Source: Paralithodes platypus (lineage: Eukaryota; Arthropoda; Malacostraca; Decapoda; Lithodidae). From it: a DNA stretch of 64,000 bases. Within the stretch, counting starts at the first letter, position 1; each line of letters starts with the position of its first letter. Shown piece after piece: positions 63,627-64,000 of the stretch. Where the stretch lies: NCBI GenBank assembly GCA_032716605.1, contig CM064481.1, forward strand, positions 15,273,631 through 15,337,630. Reading direction: 5' to 3'. The position numbers and the translations under genes are program-made. Under the pieces are notes generated by a model, which saw only the letters and a list, made by a program, of their open reading frames with translations, was not told the origin of the DNA and ran no database searches.

Positions 63627-64000
63627 CCAAGATATTCACGAATCAATATACCCAGTCTACAAAGCGACAGTTTCAATCGCATTGGAAAGCTTTTACGTCT
63701 CGGATTCTTAGAACAAAACAAACTGTGCCCTCGGTGGCGTTGGTTGTTTATTATTTAATTTATCTGTTCATGCAGAAACATTTATCTGAAAGTGATTTAT
63801 GTGGGCAGGTTTTAAACTCCGCCCACCTCCCCGTCAGCTCAGGCCTACATGGTCTCTGGACAAAGCATCGTCGTTATTCTCGTTCCCGTATGTACCAAAG
63901 ACTGCAGATTTTACAAAAGGGCAGTATTCCTTATGGCTTTGGCTACCGGGCACAGAGTATCTGAACTGGCGGCGATGAGCAACGCACCTAATTGCCTCAG
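63602..64000 (+). pseudogene. DIRS-C tyrosine recombinase, truncated by window end
   Basis: NQYTQSTKRQFQSHWKAFTS matches the DIRS-B core-binding domain. About 120 bases are missing relative to DIRS-B near 63785, followed by further frame loss. GHRVSELAAMS is readable in another frame near 63950, where DIRS-B has GNRMSELAAMS, so the first catalytic arginine survives. The rest lies beyond the window. Confidence 0.8.

Larger units (their letters stand above)
43536..64000 (+). mobile_element. DIRS-C, heavily interrupted, continues past the window
   Basis: It begins ATTTATTAGTGGCCCCTCC, as DIRS-B does. The left inverted terminal repeat (about 43562-43846) and leader (43847-45461) match DIRS-B. 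Insertions are Gypsy-2 (45462-53656), LINE (about 54686-56826), a SINE fragment (58595-58763) and LINE (about 59789-63117). The leader and Gag start are tandemly amplified. The remaining genes are a Gag-methyltransferase fusion and a truncated recombinase. The right end lies outside the window. Confidence 0.88.

Overview
The window is intergenic eukaryotic DNA made almost entirely of nested transposable elements. I found no host gene, rRNA, functional tRNA or CRISPR array. DIRS1-type tyrosine-recombinase retrotransposons, Tigger/pogo and TTAA-type DNA transposons, Jockey-superfamily LINEs, (TA)n and (TTA)n tracts and AGGCCT-rich spacers suggest an arthropod genome, most plausibly a decapod crustacean. 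That is inference from repeat content, not from a marker gene.

Layout. 1-9255: the 3' end of a DIRS element (DIRS-A) split by an 8.0 kb LTR element, Gypsy-1 (394-8422), which itself carries a TTAA-type MITE. 9258-10064: a LINE tail, an AT-rich stretch and another TTAA MITE. 10069-22229: a Tigger DNA transposon (T1) split by a nearly full-length DIRS element (DIRS-B, 10326-19292), which holds a pogo-type MITE; the T1 transposase gene also holds a SINE-like retroposon. 22362-24278: a TIR element containing a long-TIR MITE. 24418-29442: a TTAA MITE, then a 4.8 kb TIR-bounded segment with a fold-back and a retroposon. 29443-33985: the third retroposon copy, a second long-TIR MITE with two insertions, and two hairpin-rich satellites. 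34288-42373: a LINE on the plus strand interrupted by a younger LINE on the minus strand, two TTAA MITEs and a retroelement fragment. 42374-43535: tandem repeats. 43536-64000: a third DIRS element (DIRS-C, running off the window) with an amplified leader, invaded by Gypsy-2 (45462-53656) and two LINEs.

Main biological points. Both Gypsy elements place integrase upstream of reverse transcriptase, the Gmr1-like order, and both have lost most of RT/RNase H while their LTR pairs remain nearly identical. DIRS-B keeps inverted terminal repeats, an internal complementary region that rebuilds the joined termini, and a recombinase with all catalytic residues, but lacks the RT core. Duplicated segments with and without insertions supply several internal empty sites that fix element borders and relative ages. 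Seven TTAA-flanked MITEs share a TTAAC(C/T) start but otherwise differ.

Limits. Family names rest on protein motifs and terminal sequences read by eye. Borders are exact only where terminal repeats, target duplications or an empty site are quoted.
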